Shown: positions 18,701 to 26,073, counted from the stretch's first letter. The stretch: DNA of 64,000 nucleotides from Dyadobacter sp. 676 (GCF_040448675.1 NZ_CP159289.1:1984001-2048000), one strand, 5' to 3'. Translations and numbers: made by a program. The notes: generated from the sequence alone by a model not told the origin.

Positions 18701-19228
18701 GTCCGTCGAAGTGCCCGTTTGTGAGCCTTTTAATACCACGCTCACCCCCGGCAAACCTGTCCCGGTTTCATCTTTTACAGTGCCTGAAACAGATTTGTCC
18801 GCAACTTCGGGACTGATTTCCACTACCGGAACCTCCTCTGAAACCGTCCCCGGAGTTGGCGACGGATGGTCGGGTTTGATCACGATGAGGTCGTTCCTGA
18901 TATTGTAATGCAAATCCAGAGGTTTCAGCAAAGCGTCCAGCACGGCCGATAACGAGCCATTCCTGACCTTCACCGAAGCACGGCGATCCGACTGGATCAG
19001 TTTCGAGCTGAAAATAAACCTGGCGTTGGTCTGCTTTTCCAGCTGCGCGAAGATCGTCTTGATCTCCTCGTTCCGGATGTCAACGGTAACCTTCTGGCCC
19101 AATGCGGATTGAGCCCTCCCGTCGTTCGCCCACGTGATGCCCGCGAACAGGCCAGCCAGCATGCATTGTATAAATGTGATTCGCATGAGCTTGATGAGAA
19201 AGTCTTCAGGTCGTCGAACTTTTTTCAT
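15728..19228 (-). CDS. SusC/RagA family TonB-linked outer-membrane transporter with STN domain
   Basis: A 1166-residue TonB-dependent transporter. Order: signal peptide (1-40); secretin/TonB STN domain about 48-112 (VDIRNEEIKTIFAQLEKQ), the part that contacts the FecR anti-sigma in such systems; carboxypeptidase-like regulatory domain about 145-225 (VSGTVKDETGTGLPGVSVVL); TonB box/plug start EEVVVVGYGTQKKE; plug with RGKMGAKN and IRIRNMG-like segments; then a beta-barrel ending in the aromatic-poor terminal strand FVNVGINLSI. The STN domain together with the upstream sigma/anti-sigma genes indicates transport-coupled induction of this locus. Preceded by a structured 218-bp leader. Confidence 0.95.
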   Translation of the reverse strand: MKKVRRPEDFLIKLMRITFIQCMLAGLFAGITWANDGRAQSALGQKVTVDIRNEEIKTIFAQLEKQTNARFIFSSKLIQSDRRASVKVRNGSLSAVLDALLKPLDLHYNIRNDLIVIKPDHPSPTPGTVSEEVPVVEISPEVADKSVSGTVKDETGTGLPGVSVVLKGSQTGTSTDEKGRFSLSVPDGEHVLIFSFVGFLSQEVVVPSGQNVVDITLKVDNKALEEVVVVGYGTQKKESLTGSIATVTAKDIERVHGGSTVSSGLAGKIPGVTFRMPDGRPGASANIQIRNMGNPLFVIDGIQQDAGQFNNISPNDIESISVLKDASAAIYGVRAANGVVVVTTKRGKMGAKNTVSLDAYTGWQNWSRFPNVVNDSYQWMLGKAEAEMNQYGKTSITQTELEKYRVGTERGYQTFNWKDFIIKKNSPLSSINLNMTGGSDKINYYISATRLHQNSVLGREFTFDRTNIQSNVDAKITDRLKLGVQINGRIEKRDQPGIPGGDDYWLPRFAILRNRPFERPYANDNPEYLNDIKHNETNWAYNNKKLGGYWTEYWRVLQTNFSAEYQIPGVKGLSARGMYSYYIADRVMNGHEYTYKAYTYNPTDDTYTVTGGSTNPWRERGTKKVMRNVYQGQLAYNNTFGKHTVGATFVSEWQDEQTQEQWVHAVPKTNALPLIYFPTMDTYNDSDTELARIGYIGRVNYDYAGKYYLEVSARRDASWKFAPDRRVGFFPSASVGWRISEEDFFKNLVGDHSVLDDLKFRGSYGILGDDNILFNNDPNRPLSPYAYLPGYDYNKGNVILSGNAVVTSRDKGQIINNISWFKSKITDIGADFSFLGTKITGSVDYFYRLRTGLLGRKYDILVPSELGYALPDENVNSDSQQGWEGALTYNGKAGSVNFSIGGNVSFARSKFVSSYKPIFNNSWDRYRASAEDRYTGIFWGLEAIGQFQSQQQIAEYSVNIDGQGNRTLLPGDLIYKDINGDKVINGLDERPIGYNATGQPNVNFGLNFSVSWKGIGFNADFSGGGMYSWNQNYEQRWPYQNEGALNSIFLDRWHRADPFDVNSEWIPGKYPALRYNDGGHSNYRNSTFWLHNVKYIRARTIELSYSLPKSVLEKLRLQRARFYINGYNLFSIDNLKEYGVDPEIQDDNGLQYPQSKFVNVGINLSI

Positions 19229-19283
19229 ATTTTTGAATGAATTTGTTGTTTAAGGAGATTATTCAACGAAGTCTTCCCCGGTT

Positions 19284-19372
19284 CATCCATCGTCCGGATG
19301 GATGTGCAGTAATGTCCGTTACTGTCGGGGAACCCGGGATCAGTCATGCTGGAACATGGCTGATCTTTTTTT
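19284..19372. promoter_or_regulatory. Three consecutive hairpins in the fecR-susC leader
   Basis: Three hairpins in 82 bases: CATCCATC/GATGGATG (19284-19304), CAGTAA/TTACTG (19307-19324) and GATCAGTCATG/CATGGCTGATC with one G-T pair (19338-19365). The last is followed by seven T on the plus strand, so as a terminator it would act on transcription running against susC. On the minus strand they form a structured 5' leader about 55-145 bases upstream of the SusC start. Confidence 0.55.
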
Positions 19373-19446
19373 ATTTTCAGGCAATAGGGTAGCGTTACGT
19401 CATAGGCGGCGTTCAAGGGAAAATGTTGATATGTCGGGTCTAAAAA

Positions 19447-20592
19447 CTACTTACATCCTCGTCCCAGGATCGTTATCTGGTTGTCGGCCAATTCATATTG
19501 CGCATCCAGCGCATTACAGATCACTTCGAGCTTTTCCTTAAAAGGCTGTCCCATCAAAGTGGCATTCAGCGGGCAATTGCCCATCTTTTCGCGGTCGTAC
19601 ACGATCCGGACATTGTAGACACTTTCCAGTATCCCGAACACCTCCGAAACCGGTGTTTCATCAAATACAAACTGTTGCTTCGAAACATCTTTATCGGCTC
19701 CCACCGCCGTGGCCGGAGGCAGCTGCACGATCTTGCCGCTTTCCTTCGAAAATGCGATCCCCTGATCGTGGCTTAGTGTTACGCCTTCAAGTTCCGGCTT
19801 GTCGAGAACGGCCTCTTTCCGGCTGTTATCGAGATTACTGATCGAAAAGACCGATACCGTACCTGTCCGTACTTCCACTTTAATATCCTTGCTCCCGGAA
19901 GACGCGTCGACCGTGAAACTGGTGCCGAGTACTTTCGTAGCCAGTCCGTAACTATACACCAGAAATGGCTTCTGCTTGTTTTTTACAATTTCAAAAAACG
20001 CCTTGCCCGTCAGCGTTACCTCCCTGCGCTTCTTATTCAATCCCTCGGAATAACTCAGCTGGCCACCGGGTTGCAGCACCACCGAGCTTCCGTCTTGCAG
20101 CAATACCGTCATTGGCTTGTCGGTATCGTTGAACCTCCGGATCGTACGGGGCGGATCCGCCTCCTCGCCCACAGCTACCATTTGCACCGGACCTTCGGCC
20201 TTTTTGTAATAAAACCAGTAGCTCACCGAACCGATGCTCAGTATGAGCGCCGCCGAAGCCGCAACCCGCATCCAGCGCCACCCGTGTCCGCGGGTTGCCT
20301 TTAACACCGGAGCCGTCTCTTCATCCGGCACCTTTTGCATGCTGTCATGCATATGGCTTTCTACGACGCTCCACATTCGGTCGCTCTGCTTTCTGGTCGG
20401 CTGATGCCTTCCGGTGTCCTTCGCAAGCAAAATGACGTATTCTCTTGCCGATTCGACCGTTTTACGTTTCCCCGGATGTTTTTCCAGGAACGCCCGCCAT
20501 TTACGGTCGCTGAGTTCGTCGGGATGCATTACCCAGGCGATAAACTCTTCATTTCTGATCAATTCGGTCAGAGAATAAGGATCATGCTTCAT
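19447..20592 (-). CDS. FecR family anti-sigma factor
   Basis: A 381-residue inner-membrane anti-sigma protein. The cytoplasmic N-terminus (1-103) is followed by one transmembrane helix at about 107-128 (VAASAALILSIGSVSYWFYY), then the periplasmic FecR domain (MTVLLQDGSSVVLQPGGQLSY ... VLGTSFTVDA) and a C-terminal DUF4974 domain (FVFDETPVSEVFGILE ... DAQYELADNQITI). The DUF4974 part contacts the STN domain of its cognate SusC. It lies between the ECF sigma gene and SusC on the same strand, the standard arrangement for cell-surface signalling that senses substrate passage through the porin. Confidence 0.94.
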   Translation of the reverse strand: MKHDPYSLTELIRNEEFIAWVMHPDELSDRKWRAFLEKHPGKRKTVESAREYVILLAKDTGRHQPTRKQSDRMWSVVESHMHDSMQKVPDEETAPVLKATRGHGWRWMRVAASAALILSIGSVSYWFYYKKAEGPVQMVAVGEEADPPRTIRRFNDTDKPMTVLLQDGSSVVLQPGGQLSYSEGLNKKRREVTLTGKAFFEIVKNKQKPFLVYSYGLATKVLGTSFTVDASSGSKDIKVEVRTGTVSVFSISNLDNSRKEAVLDKPELEGVTLSHDQGIAFSKESGKIVQLPPATAVGADKDVSKQQFVFDETPVSEVFGILESVYNVRIVYDREKMGNCPLNATLMGQPFKEKLEVICNALDAQYELADNQITILGRGCK

Positions 20593-20686
20593 GTTTCGCG
20601 GGGATGCAGTTATCGTCGTTCAATAGTACAGAGCGACGAAACGCTGATTTGACCTCTTCAAAATGAAATTTTTTTGAAGAAAAATT

Positions 20687-21283
20687 TTAAAAAACCAATA
20701 ACAACCAGAGGATCAGCGAGGAAATCAGCAGAATTTCCCTGCTCTGGCGAAGCGAGGTTAATGCTTTGTAAATAAAGTTACGCACCGACTTTTCATTGAC
20801 GTTCATGATATCGGCGATCTCCTCGATACTGAAATCGTCGAAATAGCGGAGTGTGAGCGCTTCGAGCTGCCGATCGGGTAGCTGGGCCAGCAACTCCTGA
20901 ATACGTTGGGCACGCATAGACGAGGACTCGACCTCTATCAGGATTGCTTCGGAATGCGTATGGTTCGCGGGTGTGTCCTCATCGTCGAGCCCGCTGATCT
21001 CTTCCATCGAAGGAAATTTATCCAGTGCCACATGGATACGTCGCCGCAATGCCCGGTACAGGTAAAACTTAACCGAAGTGACATTCTCCGTCAGGTTCTG
21101 CCGTAAACGCCATACATCGATGAATACATCCTGCACCGCGTCTTCTACCAGCGAAGAATTAGTCGATAACTTGCTGCCGTAGTTATAAAGTGTGCGGTGG
21201 TATTTTTCAAAAATCGCCGTAAAGGCTTGCTCGTCGCCCATGCGAATCCCTTGCCATAGATCATGATCTTTGGTTTCCCCCAT
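20687..21283 (-). CDS. ECF RNA polymerase sigma factor (Bacteroidota expansion family) with hydrophobic tail
   Basis: ECF sigma-70 factor of about 198 residues. Region 2 is in FTAIFEKYHRTLYNYG ... VEDAVQDVFIDVW, region 4 in LPDRQLEALTLRYFDDFSIEEIA plus the recognition helix NVNEKSVRNFIYKAL. ATG at 21283 (MGETKDHDLW) is preferred to the GTG at 21304, which only adds seven residues. After region 4 the protein ends in a very hydrophobic tail (REILLISSLILWLLLVF) that could bind the membrane or the anti-sigma. It is 94 bases upstream of fecR and should drive the SusCD locus once released. Confidence 0.93.
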   Translation of the reverse strand: MGETKDHDLWQGIRMGDEQAFTAIFEKYHRTLYNYGSKLSTNSSLVEDAVQDVFIDVWRLRQNLTENVTSVKFYLYRALRRRIHVALDKFPSMEEISGLDDEDTPANHTHSEAILIEVESSSMRAQRIQELLAQLPDRQLEALTLRYFDDFSIEEIADIMNVNEKSVRNFIYKALTSLRQSREILLISSLILWLLLVF

Positions 21284-21337
21284 TGAGGTAGCAATCTGAA
21301 TCACCGCTTCTGAATGTTTTCGTAAGAAAGCATAAAG

Positions 21338-21596
21338 CTAAAAATTTATACTTAAAATACCATTGAAGCGGTAGGCTATCGTATTTCGGCAATGCACTTT
21401 CACGAGTTTATCCACACATTTTGGAGCAAACCGGTCCGCATCGGGCAGGAAGAGTTGTTCGAGCTCCTCGCCGAGGATTCGAAACCTTTTTCGAGGTCGA
21501 AAAGGTGTCCGCATTGGCGGAGAAAAATTTGAGGAAATCATCAGAAATGTCTTCCAGTATTGATTTCCATAGTATGTCGTTACGCTTCAATTCAAA
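21338..21596 (-). pseudogene. Decayed Rpn / PD-(D/E)XK nuclease-transposase family fragment
   Basis: Three pieces of one protein lie in three successive minus-strand frames: FELKRNDILWKSILED and DDFLKFFSANADT in one frame, FDLEKGFE in a second, and ILGEELEQLFLPDADRFAPK with VDKLVKVH in the third. Together they reproduce the N-terminal part of the Rpn recombination-promoting nuclease/putative transposase family as it occurs in Bacteroidota, from memory of that family. After VDKLVKVH the similarity stops and a stop codon follows at 21338. So the gene has two frameshifts and has lost its C-terminal two thirds, including the later nuclease motifs. It occupies most of the gap between the sigma gene and serC. 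Confidence 0.72.
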
Positions 21597-21600
21597 GAAG

Positions 21601-21639
21601 AAAAGGGTGCCGAACATTGTCACGTTCGGACACCCTTTT
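21601..21639 (-). terminator. Terminator of serC
   Basis: Stem of 15-16 bp with one bulged base (AAAAGGGTGCCGAAC against GTTCGGACACCCTTTT) and an 8-base loop, followed on the minus strand by TTTTCTTC. It lies 27 bases beyond the serC stop. Confidence 0.85.
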
Positions 21640-21665
21640 GGTAACGTTATTCCACAAACTATTTT

Positions 21666-22739
21666 TCAGAGCTTACCGAGCTCGTGGATCAGCTTTTCGG
21701 TTTCTTCCAAAGACGTCGCGGGAAAGTTGGCAATACGGAGTTGTGTGGCCTTTCCAGCGCCATAACCGCTCCCGATTACCATGCCTTTTTCTTTAATTTT
21801 CCCGATAATATCCGCCGAAGGAGCTTCGGTATCGGTTACGATCACGGTTTGCGAGCGGAAAGCTTTGTCCTTTACAAATGCTGAAAAACCCGCTGTTTTT
21901 TCGATAAACTTATAAAGCAAACCCGCTTTCTGTTCGGTCTCTTTACGGATCTGCTGCACTCCTATGCGGTTGAAATCCTCCGCAATCTTGCCGAGCAGGT
22001 AAATACCCATCACATTCGGCGTTGCAGGGGTTTCGTTATTCTGCGCATTTTTCCAGAGCGTCGGCAAGTCGTTGTGCGCGCCGATGGAATAGGTGTTGCG
22101 AATGCTTTTCGCTTTTTCGAGACACCGTTCGCTCACAATCCACACTCCAAGGCCCGCCGGCAGTCCAAATGCTTTTTGTACGGAAAAAAACGCCGTGTCG
22201 ATAATGCTGTAATCCAGCTCCGGGTAAGGTGCCGACGATACCATGTCCACAGCGATAAATTTCGACGGATTTTTCTGTTTCAGCTTATGGACTTCCGCAA
22301 CCGGCATTTGCACGCCTGAACTGGTTTCGTTATGCGTGGTAGCAATCAGTTCCGCATATTCGGGCACTTCCACCTCCGATGCCACAAACCCCTCTCCCAT
22401 TGGTTTTTCGAACTTGTGGGCATACTTGTTCAGCGCGTTGGAATAGTCGTAGAACTTCCTGGAAAACGAGCCGTTCACCAGATGGAAGCTTTCCAGTTCA
22501 ACCGTGCTAAACAGAATGCGCTCCCAGGCTTCGGATGCCGATCCCAGGAACAGGATTGCGTGCGTGTCGGGCACGTTGAGGAGCGTACGGAGCTGGTCGA
22601 CGGTAAACTTATGCAAATCGCGGTACTGCTGGCTGCGGTGCGAGATGGAGCCGAGCTGGTTTTCGACGAACGTCTTCAAATGCTGCTCGAACGTCGGGTA
22701 CAGAGCCGCTGGACCGGGAGTGAAAAAAGTTAATGACAT
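21666..22739 (-). CDS. serC: Phosphoserine aminotransferase-like class V aminotransferase
   Basis: PLP-dependent class V aminotransferase, 357 residues, which should convert 3-phosphohydroxypyruvate to phosphoserine with glutamate. The N-terminus MSLTFFTPGPAALYP has the conserved TPGP; the PLP-binding Lys is in FFSVQKAFGLPAGLGVW; the conserved GNSFSR-like substrate loop reads LVNGSFSRKF. The assignment to serC rather than a serine-glyoxylate type enzyme rests mainly on its neighbour: the gene just upstream is a SerB-SerA fusion, so the two genes hold the full three-step serine pathway. A terminator-like hairpin lies in the 90-bp gap between them. Confidence 0.85.
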   Translation of the reverse strand: MSLTFFTPGPAALYPTFEQHLKTFVENQLGSISHRSQQYRDLHKFTVDQLRTLLNVPDTHAILFLGSASEAWERILFSTVELESFHLVNGSFSRKFYDYSNALNKYAHKFEKPMGEGFVASEVEVPEYAELIATTHNETSSGVQMPVAEVHKLKQKNPSKFIAVDMVSSAPYPELDYSIIDTAFFSVQKAFGLPAGLGVWIVSERCLEKAKSIRNTYSIGAHNDLPTLWKNAQNNETPATPNVMGIYLLGKIAEDFNRIGVQQIRKETEQKAGLLYKFIEKTAGFSAFVKDKAFRSQTVIVTDTEAPSADIIGKIKEKGMVIGSGYGAGKATQLRIANFPATSLEETEKLIHELGKL

Positions 22740-22788
22740 TGGTGAATAAAGAATGCTTGAATAGGAGAATGAGCCGTCGTAAAACGCA

Positions 22789-22816
22789 AATGGTCAGCCT
22801 TGGCGAGCTGACCATT
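22789..22816 (-). terminator. Hairpin between serA and serC
   Basis: Perfect 10-bp stem AATGGTCAGC / GCTGACCATT with an 8-base loop; on the minus strand it is followed by TGCGTTTTA, a weak T-tract. It may be a partial terminator or attenuator that lowers serC relative to the upstream fusion gene. Confidence 0.55.
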
Positions 22817-22829
22817 CACATGAATTATG

Positions 22830-24737
22830 TTAGTAAAGCATCCGGAAACGGATCGTTCCTTCCACCTCTTTCACTTCCTGGATAAATTCCTCTGTATAAT
22901 CCTTTGCAATGTCCACGATCACATAGCCGATATGCTCGTTGGTTTTAAGATATTGCCCGGTGATGTTGATATTGTTTTTGGCAAATATCTGGTTCAGTTT
23001 TGCCAGCACGCCCGGCACGTTGGCATGGATGTGCAGTAAACGGTGCGAGCCTTTCAGCTTGGGCAATTGCACTTCGGGAAAGTTCACGCTGCCGTAAGAA
23101 CTTCCGTTATTCATGTATTCCAGCAATTTGGCAGGTACGAAATGGCCGATATTCTCCTGCGCTTCCTCGGTGCTGCCACCGATATGCGGCGTCAGGATCA
23201 CATTCGGCAGGCCCATCAGCTCGCTTTCGAACATTTCGTCGTTGGTTTTCGGTTCTTTCGGGAATACGTCGACGCCCGCACCGGCTACTTTTCCGCTTTT
23301 CACGGCGTCGGCCAATGCCTTAATGTCAACGACATGCCCGCGTGAGAGGTTCAGGAAAATCACACCATCCTTCATCAGATCAAATTCGCGCTTGCCGATC
23401 ATGTTGGTATTTTCCTTACGGCCGTCCACGTGCAGGCTCAGCACGTCGGAGATCGAAAGAAGCTCTTCCAGCGTGCTCACTTTTTTGGCATTTCCGATCG
23501 ACAGTTTTTCCACTGTATCGTAGAAATACACCTCCATACCCAGGGCTTCGGCCACGACCGACAGCTGAGTCCCGATGCTTCCGTAGCCTACCATACCCAG
23601 TTTTTTACCGCGTATTTCGAAGCTGCCGTTCGCAGATTTGTCCCAAATGCCTTTATGCATGGAATTGCTCTTGCCAACGATATTACGGATCAGCATGATC
23701 ATCTCACCTACGGCGAGCTCAACCACCGAACGCGTATTGCTGTAAGGCGCATTGAACACCGCGATACCTTTTTTCGCCGCTTCGTCCAGGTCTATCTGGT
23801 TGGTACCGATACAAAACGCACCGATCGCCATCAGACGGTTCGCATGTTCCAGCACGCGCTTGGTAATGGTGGTTTTGGAACGGATACCGATAATGGATAC
23901 GTCCTTGATGCGCTCGCAAAGCTCGTCCTCGTCGAGGGCGCCTTTCACGAACTCCACATTAAAGCCTTCGTCCTCGAAAGCTTTGCGCGCTACCGGGTGA
24001 ACGTTTTCGAGCAGGAGCACCTTGATCCTGCTTTTCGGATACGACTGACTTCTGCTGAATTTATTATCAAAAAGAAAATCATCGAAAGAAGTAGCGATAT
24101 GGTCCGCCACCGCCGTAACCTTCGGGCGCTCGACGTTTTCTGTAAATGCATAGAAACGATTGGCCAGGCCGGATGCCTTCAATTCATAATCCGTATACCC
24201 GTCGCCGATTGCGTAAACGTCGCCCGACAAATTCAATGCAGAAAGGATCTTGATCTTTCCGCCGTCCATGGACAATACGTTTTCCTCGTCGATACCGATG
24301 ATATTTCCTTCCTCGTCAAACACGAACTCGTTCGCGTACACATGATCCGCCAGGATGCCCAGCTCGGTAGCCACGGGAACGATAAACTCTTTGAACCCGC
24401 TGGAAACGATAAAAATCTGCTCCGCATTCTCCGTCAAAAACTGCGTATTACGCTTGAACGAATCCGAAACCTTCGTGCGCAGGAAGGAAACCAGCTCTTC
24501 AATATGCGAACGATTGGCTTTCAGCAAGGCGATTCGCTGGCGCAAACCATCCGCAAACGACATTTCGCCATTCATACCCTTGTTGGTCAGGTCAGAAATC
24601 TTCTGAACAATCTGATCACGCTCCGGATGGCCTTTGAGGGCGATCGCGGCCAATTCGTCGAGCCCTTCCACTTTCGTGAACGTGCTGTCGAAATCAATGA
24701 TAATGTACGGTGGTGGATTGAGAGTTAATGTGGACAT
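22830..24737 (-). CDS. serA: Fused phosphoserine phosphatase - D-3-phosphoglycerate dehydrogenase - ACT protein
   Basis: A 635-residue cytoplasmic protein made of two pathway enzymes. Residues 1-225 are a HAD phosphatase of the SerB type: nucleophile motif IDFDSTF (D15, D17), motif II IVSSGF, motif III GDGYTDYE. From about 235 a complete D-3-phosphoglycerate dehydrogenase follows: RIKVLLLENVHPVA, the NAD-binding GMVGYGSIGTQLS, catalytic Arg in IGIRSKT, His in LTPHIGGST, and a C-terminal ACT domain from about 560 (HIHANVPGVLAKLNQIF) that usually binds serine for feedback inhibition. So steps one and three of serine synthesis are fused and step two (serC) is next door. Typical SerA alone is about 400-530 residues. 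A long intergenic repeat array precedes the gene. Confidence 0.92.
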   Translation of the reverse strand: MSTLTLNPPPYIIIDFDSTFTKVEGLDELAAIALKGHPERDQIVQKISDLTNKGMNGEMSFADGLRQRIALLKANRSHIEELVSFLRTKVSDSFKRNTQFLTENAEQIFIVSSGFKEFIVPVATELGILADHVYANEFVFDEEGNIIGIDEENVLSMDGGKIKILSALNLSGDVYAIGDGYTDYELKASGLANRFYAFTENVERPKVTAVADHIATSFDDFLFDNKFSRSQSYPKSRIKVLLLENVHPVARKAFEDEGFNVEFVKGALDEDELCERIKDVSIIGIRSKTTITKRVLEHANRLMAIGAFCIGTNQIDLDEAAKKGIAVFNAPYSNTRSVVELAVGEMIMLIRNIVGKSNSMHKGIWDKSANGSFEIRGKKLGMVGYGSIGTQLSVVAEALGMEVYFYDTVEKLSIGNAKKVSTLEELLSISDVLSLHVDGRKENTNMIGKREFDLMKDGVIFLNLSRGHVVDIKALADAVKSGKVAGAGVDVFPKEPKTNDEMFESELMGLPNVILTPHIGGSTEEAQENIGHFVPAKLLEYMNNGSSYGSVNFPEVQLPKLKGSHRLLHIHANVPGVLAKLNQIFAKNNINITGQYLKTNEHIGYVIVDIAKDYTEEFIQEVKEVEGTIRFRMLY

Positions 24738-24825
24738 GAAGCGGGAAATAACTGAAAAATGATCGAGTTAACGTAATTTTTATCTCTAAGGGTCCGACCT
24801 GTCTGAAACAGGCCACAAAATTACC

Positions 24826-24853
24826 AAAATCTATTGGTATATGAAGCTAACAA
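24826..24853 (-). promoter_or_regulatory. Candidate promoter of the SerB-SerA gene
   Basis: On the minus strand TTG at 24853-24851, a 17-base spacer, then TAGATTTT (24833-24826), close to the Bacteroidota consensus TTG-N17-23-TAnnTTTG but with the final G displaced by one. An alternative -7 box, TAATTTTG, lies about ten bases further downstream without a well-spaced TTG. Either would give a leader of about 75-85 bases. Confidence 0.35.
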
Positions 24854-24904
24854 AATAATGTTTGGAACAGTTTTATTCTTCGACGAAGTCCGCGGGGGCG
24901 GGGA

Positions 24905-25058
24905 GTTGTCAGGGATTGTCAGAGATTGTTGGAGGATAGTCAGGTATTGTCAGAGATTGTTGGAGGATAGTCAGGGATTGTCAGAGATTGTTGGAGGATA
25001 GTCAGGGATTGTTAGAGATTGTTGGAGGATAGTCAGGGATTGTTAGAGGTTGGTCAGG
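24905..25058. repeat. 31-bp tandem repeat, about five copies, built of 10-bp words
   Basis: The phrase TTGGAGGATAGTCAG starts at 24929, 24960, 24991 and 25022, an exact 31-bp period. Each unit is made of three related words (GATAGTCAGG, GATTGTCAGA, GATTGTTGGAG). A partial first copy begins near 24905 and the last degenerate copy ends near 25058. The array overlaps the end of the YheT-like gene: its stop codon (25043-25045) and last residues are written in repeat sequence. The rest of the 24738-25042 gap holds the candidate serA promoter and a small hairpin (CCTGT/ACAGG) near 24800. Confidence 0.9.
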
Positions 25059-26017
25059 AATTGGAGGGCGTATTTTTCCGACCAATAGAATTCGTCTGTG
25101 AGGCGGGCGGGGCGGAAACCGCAGTGGCCGCCGTCTTTCGTAGCCATCAAAGTCACATGCGAATGCGATCGCAGCACGTCGACGGGCAAACTTTCGAACG
25201 GCACGATCGGGTCATTCTCCGCATTCACAATCATGGTCGGAATCGAAATCGGTTTGATAAAGTGCATTGAACTGCATTGCGCATAATAATGATCGGCGCC
25301 ATCAAAACCATGCAGCCGTGCGGTATAAATATCATCGAAATCATAAAGCGTCCTCACGAGCCGGTGGTTGTCCAGACTGATCCTTTCCGGAAAAAAACGC
25401 GCTTTCTCCACCACTTTCGGTTTCAATGTATTCAAAAACCGGTGCATGTAAATCTGGTTCCTCGGCTCAATAATCGCCAGGCTGCAAGCTTTCAAATCCA
25501 TCGGGACGCTGAAAACGATGCCACCCCGAATGCGCCCGTCGATGGCTGCGCCCGCTTCGCCGAGGTATTTCAGCGTGAGGTTCCCCCCAAGGCTAAAACC
25601 CATCAGCCGCACATCTGAATAACCTTTTTCGAATGCATACTGAACCACCGCGTCCAGGTCCTCGGTAGCACCGCTGTGGTAGAACCGGGCCGTCTGGTTC
25701 ATTTCACCACCGCAGCTGCGGAAGTTCCACGCGAGGCAATCGAACCCGTGGTACGTCAGGAGTTTAACCATACCCGTTATGTACTGGCGCGTACTGTTGC
25801 CTTCGAGGCCGTGCGAGAGGACCACCAGGGGCCTCGGGCCTTCGGTTCCGGCGTACGCCCAGTCCAGATTCAGGAAGTCATCATCGGGAGTTACAATTTT
25901 TTCACGAAAATATTGTATACCATTTATCTGCCGGAAAATCGCAGGGTAAATACTCTGAAAATGCCCGTTTGGGAGCCAGTAAGGGGATATTTTCGATTGA
26001 AATCGGATAAGCGGCAT
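25043..26017 (-). CDS. YheT family alpha/beta hydrolase
   Basis: A 324-residue alpha/beta hydrolase of the YheT/ABHD1-3 group. Catalytic elements: VLSHGLEGNSTRQY (oxyanion region), nucleophile Ser in MGFSLGGN, Asp in NAENDPIVP and His in KDGGHCGF. The N-terminal ISPYWLPNGHFQSIYPAIF is characteristic of the family. Substrate is unknown; homologues act on esters or lipids. The last six residues (QFLTNL) and the stop codon are encoded by the tandem repeat array, so the C-terminus may have been shaped by repeat invasion. Divergent from the cold-shock gene. Confidence 0.9.
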   Translation of the reverse strand: MPLIRFQSKISPYWLPNGHFQSIYPAIFRQINGIQYFREKIVTPDDDFLNLDWAYAGTEGPRPLVVLSHGLEGNSTRQYITGMVKLLTYHGFDCLAWNFRSCGGEMNQTARFYHSGATEDLDAVVQYAFEKGYSDVRLMGFSLGGNLTLKYLGEAGAAIDGRIRGGIVFSVPMDLKACSLAIIEPRNQIYMHRFLNTLKPKVVEKARFFPERISLDNHRLVRTLYDFDDIYTARLHGFDGADHYYAQCSSMHFIKPISIPTMIVNAENDPIVPFESLPVDVLRSHSHVTLMATKDGGHCGFRPARLTDEFYWSEKYALQFLTNL

Positions 26018-26073
26018 GGTAAAAAAAGCATTCAGGTATTCGGAAATAACACTAAGGTAAAAAAACTTTAATG

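Noticed and set aside
19338..19372. Terminator ending fecR transcription
   Set aside because: The T-run lies on the plus-strand side only; on the minus strand the hairpin is preceded, not followed, by the A/T tract.
19225..19416. Small minus-strand ORF of 63 codons between fecR and susC
   Set aside because: It overlaps three hairpins and the susC start, has an odd composition and no family resemblance.
21421..21765. Plus-strand ORF of 114 codons
   Set aside because: It runs across a terminator and the end of serC; the minus-strand Rpn relic explains the region better.
24905..25058. CRISPR array
   Set aside because: The 31-bp period is continuous repeat with no unique spacers, and no cas genes are near.
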